From Torreya grandis (Eukaryota > Streptophyta > Pinopsida > Cupressales > Taxaceae), in NCBI GenBank assembly GCA_037957365.1, contig JARHVA010000001.1, forward strand, positions 16,087,001-16,151,000: a stretch of 64,000 nucleotides of DNA, in the 5' to 3' direction. The position numbers were made by a program, and so were the translations under genes. Below are positions 26,402 through 38,219 of the stretch, in pieces (the stretch's first letter is position 1; every line of letters starts with the position of its first letter). The notes beneath the pieces were generated by a model. That model ran no database searches, was not told the origin of the DNA, and worked only from the letters and a program-made list of their open reading frames with translations.

Positions 26402-27472
26402 TTACTCAACAAAGTTAGGAATGAACCTTCTAAGGAAGTTAACCTTACCAAAGAATGAATGTACCCCCTTCTTAAACCTAAGCATAGATAGGCTTTGAAT
26501 GGATTTCACCCTTTCTAGATCAATCTTCATTCCATCCTTTGAGATGATGTGACCAAGAAGTTTCCCTTCAGTCATAACAAATATTGATTTCTTAGGATTC
26601 AAAGAGATCCCATGTTTCTTGCACTGGATGAGAACCTCTTTGAAATAAATTAAATGATTACCTCTTTTCTTATAGAATACTATCAAGTCATCAAGATATA
26701 AAACTATACTCTTATTCTTTAGATGTGTAAATGTTAGATCCATCACTTATTGAAAAGTTTATCCAACATTAACAAGTCTAAAGGGCATCTTTTGATAGGC
26801 AAAAGTCCCCCATGGTGTTGTGAAAGTCATCTTGTATTGATATTCTTCTACCGATTTTATTTGATTATATCCTAAAAATTCATTTAATATGGACAACATT
26901 TATAATCTTGTAACTACTTACAAGGTATGATCCATAATAGGCAATATATAGTTATCTTTTAAAGAAGATTGATAAAGATTATGGAAATCAACACACACGT
27001 ATTTTTCTATTCTTCTTTCTTATTTGAAAAATGTTAGCTAACCATGTTGAATGATAAATGGGATGAATTATATTAGCATCAGGTATCTTTTAAATTTTAT
27101 CAAAGATAGTACCTATGATTTGTTGGGTTATGATGGTGAAGCTTTTGCCTAAAATTTTGTCTCTAGCTAAAGTGGAATGTAACGTTGTATCTCTTTTAGC
27201 TGAAAGGTCTTCAAGTCTTTGTAAGACCAAGCAAACACATCAATATGTTTATTGAGAAGCTTAATGAATGCTTCTTTTTCTTCTTGGGAATAACATTTTC
27301 CAATGTTGACCATCTTGGAATTTTCTTCAATACCCAAATTAATTTGTTTTACTTCTAGAGAAGAACTCTCACCATACTCTTTCTTTTTCTTTAGAAATTG
27401 ATCGTGCTTATCAAAAAATTCTTCTAAATAAACTAACCCTTTAAGGATTTTATTTCCCTTTAATTGAATCAC
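26402..27472 (-). pseudogene. Reverse transcriptase of nested Ty3 element
   Basis: The N-terminal lead at 27167-27472 ends with EEKEAFIKLLNKHIDVFAWS and YKDLK. The finger and palm blocks (about 26750-27120) include IIHPIYHSTWLANIF, KIRVCVDFHNLYQSSLKDNY, LNEFLGYNQI and TFTTPWGTFAYQKMPF. The open frame at 26402-26746 carries the catalytic box YLDD, a variant of YVDD, then SLNPKKSIFVMTEGKLLGHI and FFGKVNFLRRFIPNFVE. All RT blocks are present, with scattered stops. Unlike the outer element, no insertion interrupts it. Confidence 0.9.
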
Positions 27473-27654
27473 ATCTTCATTATCATCATGCTCAGGTTCA
27501 ATATTACTTGTTTTTATTTGGCATGAAAGTGGACTACTTCCTTCAAAATATAGTTCTTCAAAATTATCTTGTTGCTCAAGGAAAGTAGCTATCTATTTAT
27601 CATCATTAAAAACCTACCACTAATCAACATTATCTAGAACCCTTGGACACAAAA

Positions 27655-28085
27655 CCATCTCTATTTTATATTCACCTTCTTGAAAAAGTGTAGGCTATTG
27701 ATTTGGCATGAGCAAAGCTACAGTAACCACAAGAAAATCAACTTTAGAGTTATGATCATAAGGAATGAAATTGATTGAAAAGGATATAAAATCAAGCATT
27801 GCATTTAGAACTTGATCATGGTAGTGCTTTAGCTTATCCTTCTTTACTTAGTATTGGCCATGAATTTTACTTAAAATCAACTCAGTATATTCTTATGATT
27901 TTAAAACTCTAACTCCTTTTTATTTTTATTGTTTTAGTCCTAACAATAGTGCTTCATACTATGTCATGTTGTTATTATTTTGAAACATTAGTTTGCAAGG
28001 ATAAGGATATACCTTACCATCAGGTGATATAAAAATAAGCCCAGCACCCAAACCAAGGGAACTGTAGCTATTATAAAATTTTAGA
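27655..28085 (-). pseudogene. Extra RNase H-like domain placed between protease and RT, nested element
   Basis: Minus strand: WTLKFYNSYSSLGLGAGLIF (relatives W.MYFDG; the catalytic Asp is replaced), ISPDGKVYPYPCKLMFQNNN, YEALLLGLKQ (conserved EYEALL helix), GVRVLKS, TELILSKIHGQY, DKLKHYHDQVLNAMLDFISF, and PYDHNSKVDFLVV (relatives: REKN..AD.LA). Stops occur at two or more places. The position, directly after protease and before RT, is the same as in the outer element at 13095-13515. Confidence 0.75.
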
Positions 28086-28655
28086 GTCCATATTTTCTCT
28101 TCTTCTTTTGTGTCTCTAGTTCTTGTATGTCCTTGCCATATTCAAGGTAATAGACTCCATGATCTGATTCTTCAAAAAGAATCTTGGATCTTGGATCATC
28201 TAACTTGGAAATTATATACTTGGATTTCTTCTCAGGTTTAAGTTTATAATATACACCTTTAATTGGAATATGAACACAAGACCAATCCATCTAGACTTCT
28301 TGCCCTAGTTCTTTACAAAAGTTTCTACTCAATAACATTCTATATAAAATAGGAATATCTTCTACTAGAATTATCATTTTAAGCCTCTTATGTAGAAACA
28401 CTACTGGAATAACTTAAACATATTTGATTTATCCAATCAAGGGAACCTGTCTTTCCATTGAGTAACATTTCCCTATTAACTTAGTTAGAGTGAGTCCCAA
28501 TACATTAGCTACTTTAGCTGGTATGACATTATCAGAAGCTCTAGAATGCGAAATACAATTGCTCAACTTGAACCTATTGATTAAGAAAGATACATAAAAT
28601 GGCTCTATTCTTTCAAATGTAGAAACATATGTGGGAGAGGTAGTTGTAACATTGT
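28081..28655 (-). pseudogene. Aspartic protease of nested Ty3 element, catalytic motif lost
   Basis: Minus strand: PFYVSFLINRFKLSNCI, then SHSRASDNVIPAKVANVLGL where relatives have DSGASDNVMP, so the catalytic Asp and the Gly are both replaced. LTKLIGKCYSMERQVPLIG, LKMIILVEDIPILYRMLLSR and NFCKELG complete the fold. The tail in the 28081-28290 frame (MDWSCVHIPIKG...) leads into the RNase H-like domain. Confidence 0.78.
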
Positions 28656-28899
28656 TTTGGAAAGAGACCTATTTAGGAGTAGGAAAGATAGATTTTGAAG
28701 CATTAGTTATATTTTTTAATCTTTTACTTTGAACATACTTAACTAGTCTATTCAGTTGATCTAGATAGGACCTCAAGTATTTGGCTTTTGAGATTTGAAT
28801 CTTAGTTTTTTTGGCATAGTTAATAATATCAAAATAAGGGATGGATATAAATAAAGTAGGATTAGCTTCAAAAGTATGAGTGACTAGCTTATGAGGTTA

Positions 28900-30030
28900 A
28901 GAAGAAGATGCTACATATTTATCTTTGGAGTAAGAGAAATGGGTAAAGGAATACCTCTTTTGAGGATGCTAACATCTGACCTAGAGTCTTCTTTCTCTTT
29001 CCCTTGTTCCTTAGAAGATTTTTCACCAACTTAATGAATTTTTGATCTTATAAATAATATAAAAGAGTGATTGTGATCATCTTCAAACATTTATTCATAA
29101 TCATTTTTTGATTCATATTAAAGGTATCTTATATTAGATTCACCAGTAAGATCTATAAAATCATCCTCATCAACAAATTTATGATCAAAATTAGTAGCCC
29201 TATAATCTTTTTCATTCATTTCAATGTCATTTTTTAGAACATCCTCAATTTCCAATCTTTGTGGAGGTCTAGCAACATGATTCTATTTCTAATTATTAAA
29301 ATTTCATGTAGGTACATTCTTGATAGGAGTAGAATGAGTACCTTGAGCAATTCGCCTTTTAACTTGTAGCAAGTCATTAGCTAATTTCTACAACAGGGGA
29401 TTAGTAGTGGTTTGTAATGTAGTCAAAGAAAAAACATCAACCCCAAAGTTATTTTCTTAATCTTTACAACCATAATAAAGTCATCTTCAACCTCTATAGA
29501 AATGTTTTAAACTATTGCTCAATCAATAAGATGTGCTCTATAGAGTTGATAGCTAACCTCTAGTAACTAAGCATTGATGAAAAAACACTTCTGATTATCA
29601 CTAGTGGGTTGAGCAACCTGAATTATTTTAAAGAGTAGTCTGTTAAATATAGAAATGAAATCTTGCATGTTTTCAAGTAATTCTTTTTTAAATTGAGTCA
29701 ATTGGGTGAGAAATATGTGTGAATCTTTAGTATTTTTAAAACTTTTTAAAAATTACTTATGCATAGTGGCCTAATTAGTTATGGTTCCAAGAGCCAAATG
29801 GTAGAACCATTATGTAGTTAAATCATGTAAGGTTTCAAAGAAGAGTATGACTGATACATCTTCATGATCAACACCAATCACTCCATAGGATACAAAGAAA
29901 GGAGCTAAGTACTCATCTAAACTTTGTTTTTCATCCCCTACAAACTTAGGAAAGTTATTTCTTGACCCCTTAGGCAAGTGATGGAGAGGATTTAAATTCA
30001 ATGGGCCAATCAATCCCCCCAAGAGACAAG
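28900..30030 (-). pseudogene. Gag of nested Ty3 element
   Basis: The 29810-30022 frame reads LPKGSRNNFPKFVGDEKQSL, DEYLAPFFVSYGVIGVDHED, VSVILFFETLHDLT, matching the plant Ty3 Gag capsid start (P.F.GD....E....F). Degenerate continuation follows down to about 29500 (KSFKNTKDSHIFLTQLTQFK, LLENMQDFISIFNRLLFKII). No zinc knuckle is readable. About 580 bases separate it from the primer binding site. Confidence 0.75.
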
Positions 30031-30621
30031 AAGTTATTATTGTGCCATTCTTCTGAGAATAATGAATTGAGGATTAATAGGTTGGATTATTCTTGAAGAA
30101 TTATGTTACAACTGATTCAAAAAAGTTTGTATTTGTTTGATAAGTGAAATACATGTTCTTTTTGTTTTGGTTTGTGAAGGGAAACTAAAATTAAATTATT
30201 CTTGTAGTTTAAAAAAGTCATCAGTTTGGCCTTGAGCTCTTCTTACTCTAGTGAAAGGTTGATTTGTCAGATTGAAGTACTTATGCATCTCTAAAGATTT
30301 ATTTAATTTACTTCAAGTTTATAAACAAAGAATTGGTAAGTGATTACTTGACATGAAGCAACTTAAGATAAACAAAGCATTTATTTTAGACAAGTAAATA
30401 TATCTTCACAAAACATGTGTTTCTATTCACAAGTGTGCCTTTATTTTGCATGTAGCTTTTTACATGATAGTGAGGAAAATTTGTAATTTTGGAGAATTGA
30501 CCACTAGTTTGTGTCTATCTTACCCTTGTGTGGATAATGTAATTTAGTTTTGGTTAATAACTGACACCAAACATTCTTGGATTAATTTTGTGAAAACTTC
30601 ACAATTTGAACAAGTTCATGT

Positions 30622-30639
30622 TCCCCAATAGAGTCACTA
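30622..30639 (-). other. Primer binding site of nested Ty3 element
   Basis: The minus strand reads TAGTGACTCTATTGGGGA, six bases after the LTR end at 30646. It resembles the TGGCGACTCTGnTGGGGA-type site of Tat/Ogre elements as I remember it. It agrees with the minus orientation of gag-pol. Confidence 0.6.
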
Positions 30640-30645
30640 AAAACC

Positions 30646-33600
30646 TGTTTGTTATATATTTTATAGGCTAGCAAAAGATACTTAGGTAGTCATGGGATTA
30701 AATCCCCTTAATTTAATAGTGAAGCTCTCGTATGCTTATGTTTATCTACTTTGAATATTCACACTTTTAGTTTTTTATAACTTATACAAATTATGTACAA
30801 GATATATATAAGTTATTTTATTTTTGGATATTACTTTAATCACAAAGTTCATGAACTATAATAGAGTGATTTTGTAGCAATTAAGTAGCTAATTAAGAGA
30901 TTATGTAAAGAAGTTATTAGAAGGTGGAGAATAAAAAAACTAGAATTTGTGAAAAAAAAAGAAATTGTACTTCACAAATAGTTTTTACAGAGTTTATTTT
31001 ATCCATACAAATAGATAAACATACAAGATGTGATAATTATTTTAGCAAATAATTAAGAAAATTTTGAATTCATATTCAGATTAAATGATAAAATAAAGTT
31101 TACCATTTTAATCCTCACAAAATGCACCAAAATATCTACTTATGCAAATTTCCTTGAAAAACCAACTTTTTCTTATTCACTTTGAACAAAGTTCATACAA
31201 AAACATACAAAAATCTAAATGCAAAGTTTCAGATTGCTTAGTCATTTTTGTATAATAGTTATAATTAATTTTCAAAATTATCCTCAAATTTTATGTAGGT
31301 CTTCTCCCATATTTATACCACTTTTAGATATCAAATACAATTAGGAGATAACTCCTTCAATTCCCCATATACTACATTAAATTCTAAAAACCATTGGGAG
31401 ACATCTTATTTGAATTTATCATGTGTGGTGTGCAATGGATGATCGCATGTAACTATTCTTAGTTTTATTATTTGGATAAAATAAAACTTATTTGCATGTT
31501 GCACTTAGCTCGCTTAAGTAATTTGTTTTTACAAAATGACTTCCAGTAGTGACATCTAGCCTAGTTACTTGGGTCTTTCATTTTATAAAGTAACTTACTT
31601 TTATAAGTAATTTCTCTGAGTGACATTATTTATAAAGTAACTAATTAAAACAAAATTACTTCAAATACATTTCTCAAGTCATTTGAATAAAATAGAATAA
31701 TTTGAGAAGAAAAGTAATAGTAATCACTCTAATTCATAAACTTTTATTGTACACTTTTTCCCATAGTTGATGTGTTGTGACAACATAAACTGAATGTTTG
31801 TATCATCTATCTTTGTAACTAATTACCTTTATATTTCAAATCCTAGTAGCTCATTTTACAACTTCTTACAATAACTTTTCAACTTCTTAAGATTGGGTTC
31901 CAACCTTTTGACTTGATGACTTTTTATTAACTCCTTTATTGATTTCACTATGAATGGAGTCATGGCCTTTTTAATTACTTCTTCGAATTTCTTGATGTAA
32001 TTGTTCATGTGTCCTTGGCAGTTCTTTTGACCAATTTTTTGAAAGATAAAAGATAGAATCCTCCAGACCTATTTTCAAATTATGAGTATCTTCTTCTAGA
32101 GTCTTCATTTCTTTAAACATTACTCCAAAAATGTGCTTGCAAAAAGATATGATGTGTTCTTCTTATTTTGCTTTTATCAATGATCCCTCTAGAATAATTT
32201 CTTCAATCAAAATATTTTTATTTAAAGCTTTTATTTGTTGAAGGTTATCTTGTTGAAATTCAGATTTTCCACTTTCACTTTCAATCTCTTTCATCATTAT
32301 TTTTAGTTGTGCCAATTTATTTTTGATATCAACTAAATTGCCTAGAACCTCAAGAAACCATTTATGTGTAGTTTATATCATTTTCTCTATTTATTCATCA
32401 ACTAATTTGGAATTATCACCATTTTATTCTACCAAAGTTATTATTTGATGATCAATTATATCTCTTTAAAGTAATGACTGTTGGGGAGTAGATCTTGCCA
32501 CTTTAGAAATTATTTCACACAACTTAGACATTTATTCCTTTAGTTTGGCTTTATCAATCTTTTTTTATCAAGATTTTGAAAAAGGGTATTGATAAGAGTT
32601 TATGTGTCTTACTTTAGGCCCTTTTTAGTGACTTCTCCTAGGGATACTTTTGTAATATTCAAGTCTTCTTCAGTGATTTCACTCTTATACTTACCCTATG
32701 GAGGAACTGATATTTTTACCAATTTTTGACCTGAAGGTCCAATTATCAGTTTTGAAGTCACTCTAGCATTCTTGTGATTTTTAACCTTATGGTCAAGACT
32801 TTTTATAAATTGAAATTATATCTCTTTCAAATTTTTTTTTGATTTAGGAGCTATTTATAATGCCAACCATGAGGATAAATCTGTACTAGTAGAAGTAGTT
32901 GAATGTATTATCATTTGTTGATGATTATCTCCCACCTCTATCTCTTGAGCAAGAACTTCCTCTATATCCAAAATATCTTATATATGAACAACATTGAAAT
33001 ATATTTTTTCATAATTCTCTTTCTCTACCTTCTTGTCAGAATTTTCCTATTCTTTTTCTTTTCCAATGATTTTATTCTCGAGTTCAACTGTTATCTTTTG
33101 TTATGATATCTCTTGAGATGAGATCACCTTTCCAGTAGTTATCTACTCTGACTCTTTTTGGGTAAAAATAGGAGGAATGGTGGGTTGACTATAAAAAGGA
33201 GGTGGAGGTGGAGTAATAAGTGGAGGATATGGGGGAGGAGGAAGAAGAACATTAGTCTCTTTCCAAATATATTTCTTAGGAGGTTTGATGTTAGGAGACT
33301 TTGGAGGTGGCATGAGTGTGTATGGATATACATATTCTATTTTTGGATGTATGTTCTCTACCAGTAATGAGGATGAATATGTGGTAGGTGTGGTATAAAT
33401 AGGAGTGATAGGAGGACTAGTGTCTATGGAAGAAACTAGAGGAGATGCAAAGGTAACTAACTAAATTAACACCTTTTTTATTAGAGAATATGGTTCATCA
33501 GCATTCTTCTTGAATTTGAATTTCTTCTTTGATCCTTGACTACCTTATCCTTGTATCATTTTACTTTTATGAATTACTTGGCCCATTTATGTCATTATTA

Positions 33601-36600
33601 ACTCCTTCATACAATATCCCTTATTAAGAAGCCATGTTGAATTCATAGCAAGAACCATTGAAGTTCTCTCAGCAATTGTCTTTACATAATTCTTCTTGTA
33701 ATCAATTTTTGGGAGTGAAGTATTATCTCCTCTTGTTGCATGATAAGAATCAAGAAATACTTGTCCATCATCTTCCATGTCTTCATAAATTGTAGCCAAA
33801 TCAAATGATAAAATTTGTTGAACAATCATCCTACTATTATCTCTTCTTCTTACTTCAAATTCATCTCTGTAATCAATCTATAAGTATTCTAAGGTAGGGA
33901 TATGCATATATTCAAAGAAAAAATGTGCTTTGTGCTACACCTCTATAATTAAAATTTGATCTAACCTCAAAATGTGATTGATTATAGTTATAATACATTT
34001 ATGTTTGTACATTTTTGGCCTTATAAATGCTTGCACAATGATATTGGCCAATAACAACAGGAAAACCGACTGAAGGATGGTGTACTTTTGACTAAACATC
34101 ATGTAATTACACTAGTTATCTACATAATTATATTATAATCCATTTATCACTAGGGCACCTTGGCAATTTTACTAGTGCCCCTATGAGACCACCAACTCTG
34201 ATGTATGTGAAATTCAAGAATTGAATAAAAATACATCCAAAATGGGAAACTACCTCCCAAGATGCATTAGATACTCTCTTGACCTTAAAATCAACATTCA
34301 ATTTACAAATGAATTCATAGAAAAATGTATAATTTACCCTTTTATAATGCTTGGTATTTAGAAAAGTCAATTGAGGGTAGTATTCATAGATGAGATATAT
34401 TCCTATTATCCCTTTTGTAGTCAACCTAGAAAAGACTCCATTAGATGTTATAACATATACTAAATATGAAGTCATTTTGAAATCAAGAATTTGAAATACA
34501 TTACTCAAATGATGATCAATGTTTTCACTTATCATTCTCGACCATTCAATCTTAGCAGAACTCTTATTGCCATCAATAGCTCTTATGTAGGCATACATCC
34601 AAGAGGAAAAGTTCTTGGAATTTTTCTCTTTATTGATTCTACATAATAATTGTGTGATGTCATCATATTTTTAGACCAAATCAAACCTCGTTATTTGTCT
34701 TGGAAACCTTGAAATTTGTTTTATTTTCTTTAGATAAGTATTATTTATTATCTTGATACAATCTATTGTTTTACTCTTATAGAGATCTTTAACTTTTTCC
34801 ATTGATAAGTGTAAAACTTTATGTATTTTTGGGATATTTAAACAATAGTCAAAACAATAAAAATCTAACCTGATCACCACATTTCTTGTAGTATATTTTA
34901 TTGTTCTAGTGAGATAATCATAATACTTAGCATATTATAGAACAAATTCAAGTAGTTGTGTAGAGCTTGGGAAAGCTGTAGCTTGTAAGATTCCACTATT
35001 TGTCATTGCTAGCATATGAGTGGTGTTTTGATTATGGTTTCAGATCTTTGCAAAAAATCAGTTATGGAAACATGTCTCATGTTAGTTTCATTAATTTATG
35101 ACACTTTGGATGCAATGCAAGACTCAATGAGATATCCTTGGTATTCATACTTCATCCCTACTTCTTTTGATTTCCTAACTTTCTTTGATTTAGTCTTTCC
35201 TTTCCTAATTGGCCCTAGAACTTCTTAAAATTAAAGCTCATGAAATTATTCAATTATATTTAATTCTTATTCTACTCCTAACATTTGTTGTGAATAACAT
35301 TATAAAGACTTGGTAAATGCTCTTGAAAACTCAGTAATTATTCCTATTGGTTTTATCAAACGCTGAACAACTGATTTAAGTTGTCGTATGTAACAATCCT
35401 AATAAATATTTAGGTATTAGGAACTTTGAGTAGTATTAAACCTTGAAAAATATAAAAAACTCATTCTAAGTAACAAGGTGTTACAATATTGGGAATGTCT
35501 GAGCATTTCTCAATTCTTTAGGGTTAAAGACTTTGAGTGAGTGACATGCATTTACAACTCCAAGTTTCTTTGGGAAAGTTACTTTCATCAAAAAACCTAA
35601 AGAAGTAGAAGAAATAGATAGTTTTAACTCTAGGTAATCAATCATTAATTAAAAATCTGAGTAGGCAATGGCCCTTGAGAACTTCATGTAACATGAGACC
35701 AATTATTCAGGTTCAAGATTCTGAGTAATTAACAATTCATGAAGAGTCCAAGTAGATAATCTAGGTCAATTACTAGGTATTTGTAGAAAGATTCTATATT
35801 TTGGGATTTTGTTTGAGATTTTCATAATAAAAGTATTTCTAAAGAATTTACAAGGTTTTAACAACACCATGCATGCAAAAATGACTTACAATTGCAAGAA
35901 AAATAAAAAATGATAAAAAAAACTTTCAAAATGATGCATGAAATTTTACAAAAGAAATATGAGATATAAAACTAGAATGGGATCATGAAATTTAAGGGGA
36001 AACAAACTAAATACCTTGACTACAAAATGGGTTGTGAATATTTTGCACCAAAATCACTCTAGAAGCTCAAACAATGTTGCTAAAGATTCACAGGGATAAT
36101 AACTAGGCTAGAAAATTTGAAAGCCAGGTTGGAAATGAGGTGGAATTTTTTAATATTTATATTAACCTATACATTGATGACAACTAAGTGTCATGTTTGA
36201 GGGTATTCATGTAAGCATTTTGTTGACTATCAAGTTTCATGAATTACTTCACTTAATTTGGTTTACGAAGTCAAGTAACTCCATAACCTCGATATGGTCT
36301 AAGTTTATGAAGACTTTAGGATTATGAACCTTTATTGATTTTAATTATGATTTAATCAAGTGAAATAATGTAACTTCAAAACTTGGAATATTCTAATTAG
36401 TGTTTTATGGGTTTACAAATCTACTTTACTCAACGTTTATGATTTTGAGAAGAAAAGTTATTTCACAATTCTAATTTAATTTGGATGGTGTCACTTGAGC
36501 TTGTGATGACAAATTACTTCACCTTTATCATTTTGTATAATTAAATTAACTTAGAGAACCTAATTTGGCCTAGAAATGAGCCCAAACACTTAGTTTTTTG

Positions 36601-36845
36601 AATTTCTTAGAAAGATGGACAGATGGGTTTTGTGATAATGACCTAGGCAAACATTTTCTATCCTTCTAGAGTAATTTGAAGCAATTTTGGTAATGAAAGT
36701 GATTATAGTGAAAAATAATAAATTCTAAGTCTTATTTAGGTGGCTAATTTTTGAAAAGGATAATTGAATCTCATAATACCAAAGATAAAAATTTCAATAG
36801 GGGTAACCCAAAATTTTCAAGTATGAAATTTTTGGGGACACCACA
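30646..36845 (-). repeat. 5' LTR of nested Ty3 element, 6.2 kb
   Basis: Plus-strand start TGTTTGTTAT, end GGGGACACCACA. It is co-linear with 18162-24345 throughout, including the unknown coding-like block and the sequence around TTTGGTTTACGAAGTCAAGTAA near its sense start. Its right end abuts the second half of the outer element's LTR at 36846. Confidence 0.85.
31860..35405 (-). pseudogene. Unrecognised protein-coding-like region inside the 5' LTR (second copy)
   Basis: Same block order as the copy at 19390-22912. Minus strand: CYIRQLKSVVQRLIKPIGII near 35375-35400; KTKSKKVRKSKEVGMKYEY (basic); a longer open frame at 34128-34598 (156 codons) with MISENIDHHLSNVFQILDFK, MTSYLVYVITSNGVFSRLT, IYLIYEYYPQLTF, HYKRVNYTFFYEFICKLNV, VKRVSNASWEVVSHFGCIFI and GGLIGALVKLPRCPSDKW; LDSYHATRGDNTSLPKIDYK with a trailing MNSTWLLNKGYCMKELIM (33587-33829); PPPYPPLITPPPPPFYSQ (about 33180-33240); then a charged tail (MTPFIVKSIKELIKSHQVKR near 31920-31970). 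Between the copies the central block is closely similar in protein sequence, which suggests past selection on coding. Function unknown. Confidence 0.62.
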
Positions 36846-37475
36846 TTGGGCCATTTGTTCTAGACTATTTTTCTTTAACACTTTATTCAAAAGATTTTTT
36901 CATTTATCAGGACTTATGTTTCAAACATTTTTCCTAAAATAATATATCCTTATCTTTTTGTATCAAATAATTTTTTCAAGAGACTTGGGTCTTCAGTCTT
37001 TTTGTTTTAGATAAAATGTCTGAAATAATTTGCACTTAGCTTTTTTTCCATGGATAAAATGTCTACGATAATTCTATCTTTGGGAAAATTACTCAAACAA
37101 TTTATTATACAAGTCCCCAACACTTAGCCAAAAACCTAAAATAGTTGCCTTGAAATAATTGTGTACTTAGCCAATTAGAAAATTTCCCAAGTATTGAATA
37201 AGTCTTTGAGACAATAGGCTTTTGGACTTGTTCTAGAAACTACTACTTGATCTTTAACTATTTGAACACTGTGAAAACCTACCACTTTCATGTATGACTC
37301 TAAAATGACTCCTAAGATATAAAATGATAGAAGGATCAATGGCCAATATTAGAATCGCATATGAGATGACATCAAATGAACTACACACACCCTATGACAT
37401 TATAATCATCACCTATTTAAGATTTTGACTATAAGGGGGTTGATCCATTTTAAATTGGGGTAAAAATGGTCAACA
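36846..37475 (-). repeat. 5' LTR of outer Ty3 element, second part
   Basis: Continues the LTR broken at 18161 and matches about 8003-8582 (GAGACTTGGGTCTT, AGTCCCCAACACTTAGC, GATCCATTTTAA). It ends CAACA at 37471-37475. The plus-strand Ty3 element resumes at 37476. Confidence 0.8.
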
Positions 37476-38219
37476 CAACCAACACAAAGTGCTTATATAG
37501 TTTATACATCATCTTCCAACTATATCGACCATTTAACAAAAAGTGATGACATAGTTTTATCAACATCCCCTGATTCTTTCAATATTATCATCTATAATCT
37601 TGGTACTAAAAATACAATGTTATTTACACTTAATTTTAATTTTAACTATACCAACCTTTCAACTTACACTTCAAAAACTAGTAATAGCCAACCAGGTATA
37701 GTAAAATCCATCTCTATTTTTTCTAGCTTTATTACCTAGCTTGATACAATTTAACTTTGTTTTATTGTACTAGATTGTATCAATCTCACTGATACCATAC
37801 AAAAAAATCAAATAAAACTCCTCATGATCTTGAAATTACCCTACAAATCAAAGCCACTATTGCAAGAAAAATCCACTCATAATTTGATAAAATCTTAAAT
37901 AAAATTATTGATATTTAGGTTGATGTTGACTATTATGGCCCACTACCTATGTTACCTAGTGATGAAGTTATTTTTGAACTCCATGCAAGATAATATAAAT
38001 TTCCTTACCAACATCACAAGCTAGGACATTTTGAGAATAGTTATCCTTGTTTCAATAACTTTTTTTCTAATGTTGATCCTAAACCTAATACCCTTTTCAA
38101 TATTCCTCCCAAACCATATCATTTCCAAGACATATTCATAATTCTATTGAGTAAATTCAAACAATCAATTTTAGTACATCCACAAATCCTCAATACATCC
38201 TTATCTCTAAGGAGCTCTA
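37476..38219 (+). pseudogene. Protease-RT linker of the oldest Ty3 element, resumed
   Basis: Starts with the third copy of the ~60-base repeat seen at 5690-5820. Degenerate coding-like sequence follows, including LPSDEVIFELHA and KLGHFENSYPCFNNFF (about 37955-38060). It leads into the RT without a recognised domain of its own. An upstream RNase H-like domain like those of the two minus-strand elements is not seen here. Confidence 0.55.

Larger units (their letters stand above)
18162..36845 (-). mobile_element. 18.7-kb minus-strand Ty3 element with 6.2-kb LTRs (nested)
   Basis: Long direct repeats at 18162-24345 and 30646-36845 flank a 6.3-kb internal region encoding, on the minus strand, Gag (about 30030) through integrase (24584). 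A primer-binding-like site sits next to the right LTR in minus orientation. Both flanks are the two halves of the outer element's LTR, which fixes the insertion site. The two LTRs differ at roughly one base in ten in the stretch I compared (18200-18430 against 30680-30910), so the insertion is old. I could not align a clean target-site duplication (left flank AATCA, right flank TTGGG). Confidence 0.87.
5851..37475 (-). mobile_element. Minus-strand Ty3/gypsy element (outer), itself interrupted at 18162-36845
   Basis: The leftmost LTR (5851-8582) and a second copy split in two (15984-18161 and 36846-37475) flank a Gag-protease-RNase H-RT-RNase H-integrase region read on the minus strand. The sense order runs from about 15913 down to 9030. 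The 5' LTR is on the right. Without the nested insertion the element is about 12.9 kb. It sits inside the protease-RT linker of the plus-strand Ty3 element. No target-site duplication could be matched, because the left LTR seems to lack about 100 terminal bases. Confidence 0.85.

Noticed and set aside
33139..33367. Leu/Phe-rich and Trp/Arg-rich frames over the proline-rich stretch
   Set aside because: They are other-frame shadows of the PPPPP-coding sequence in the LTR protein.
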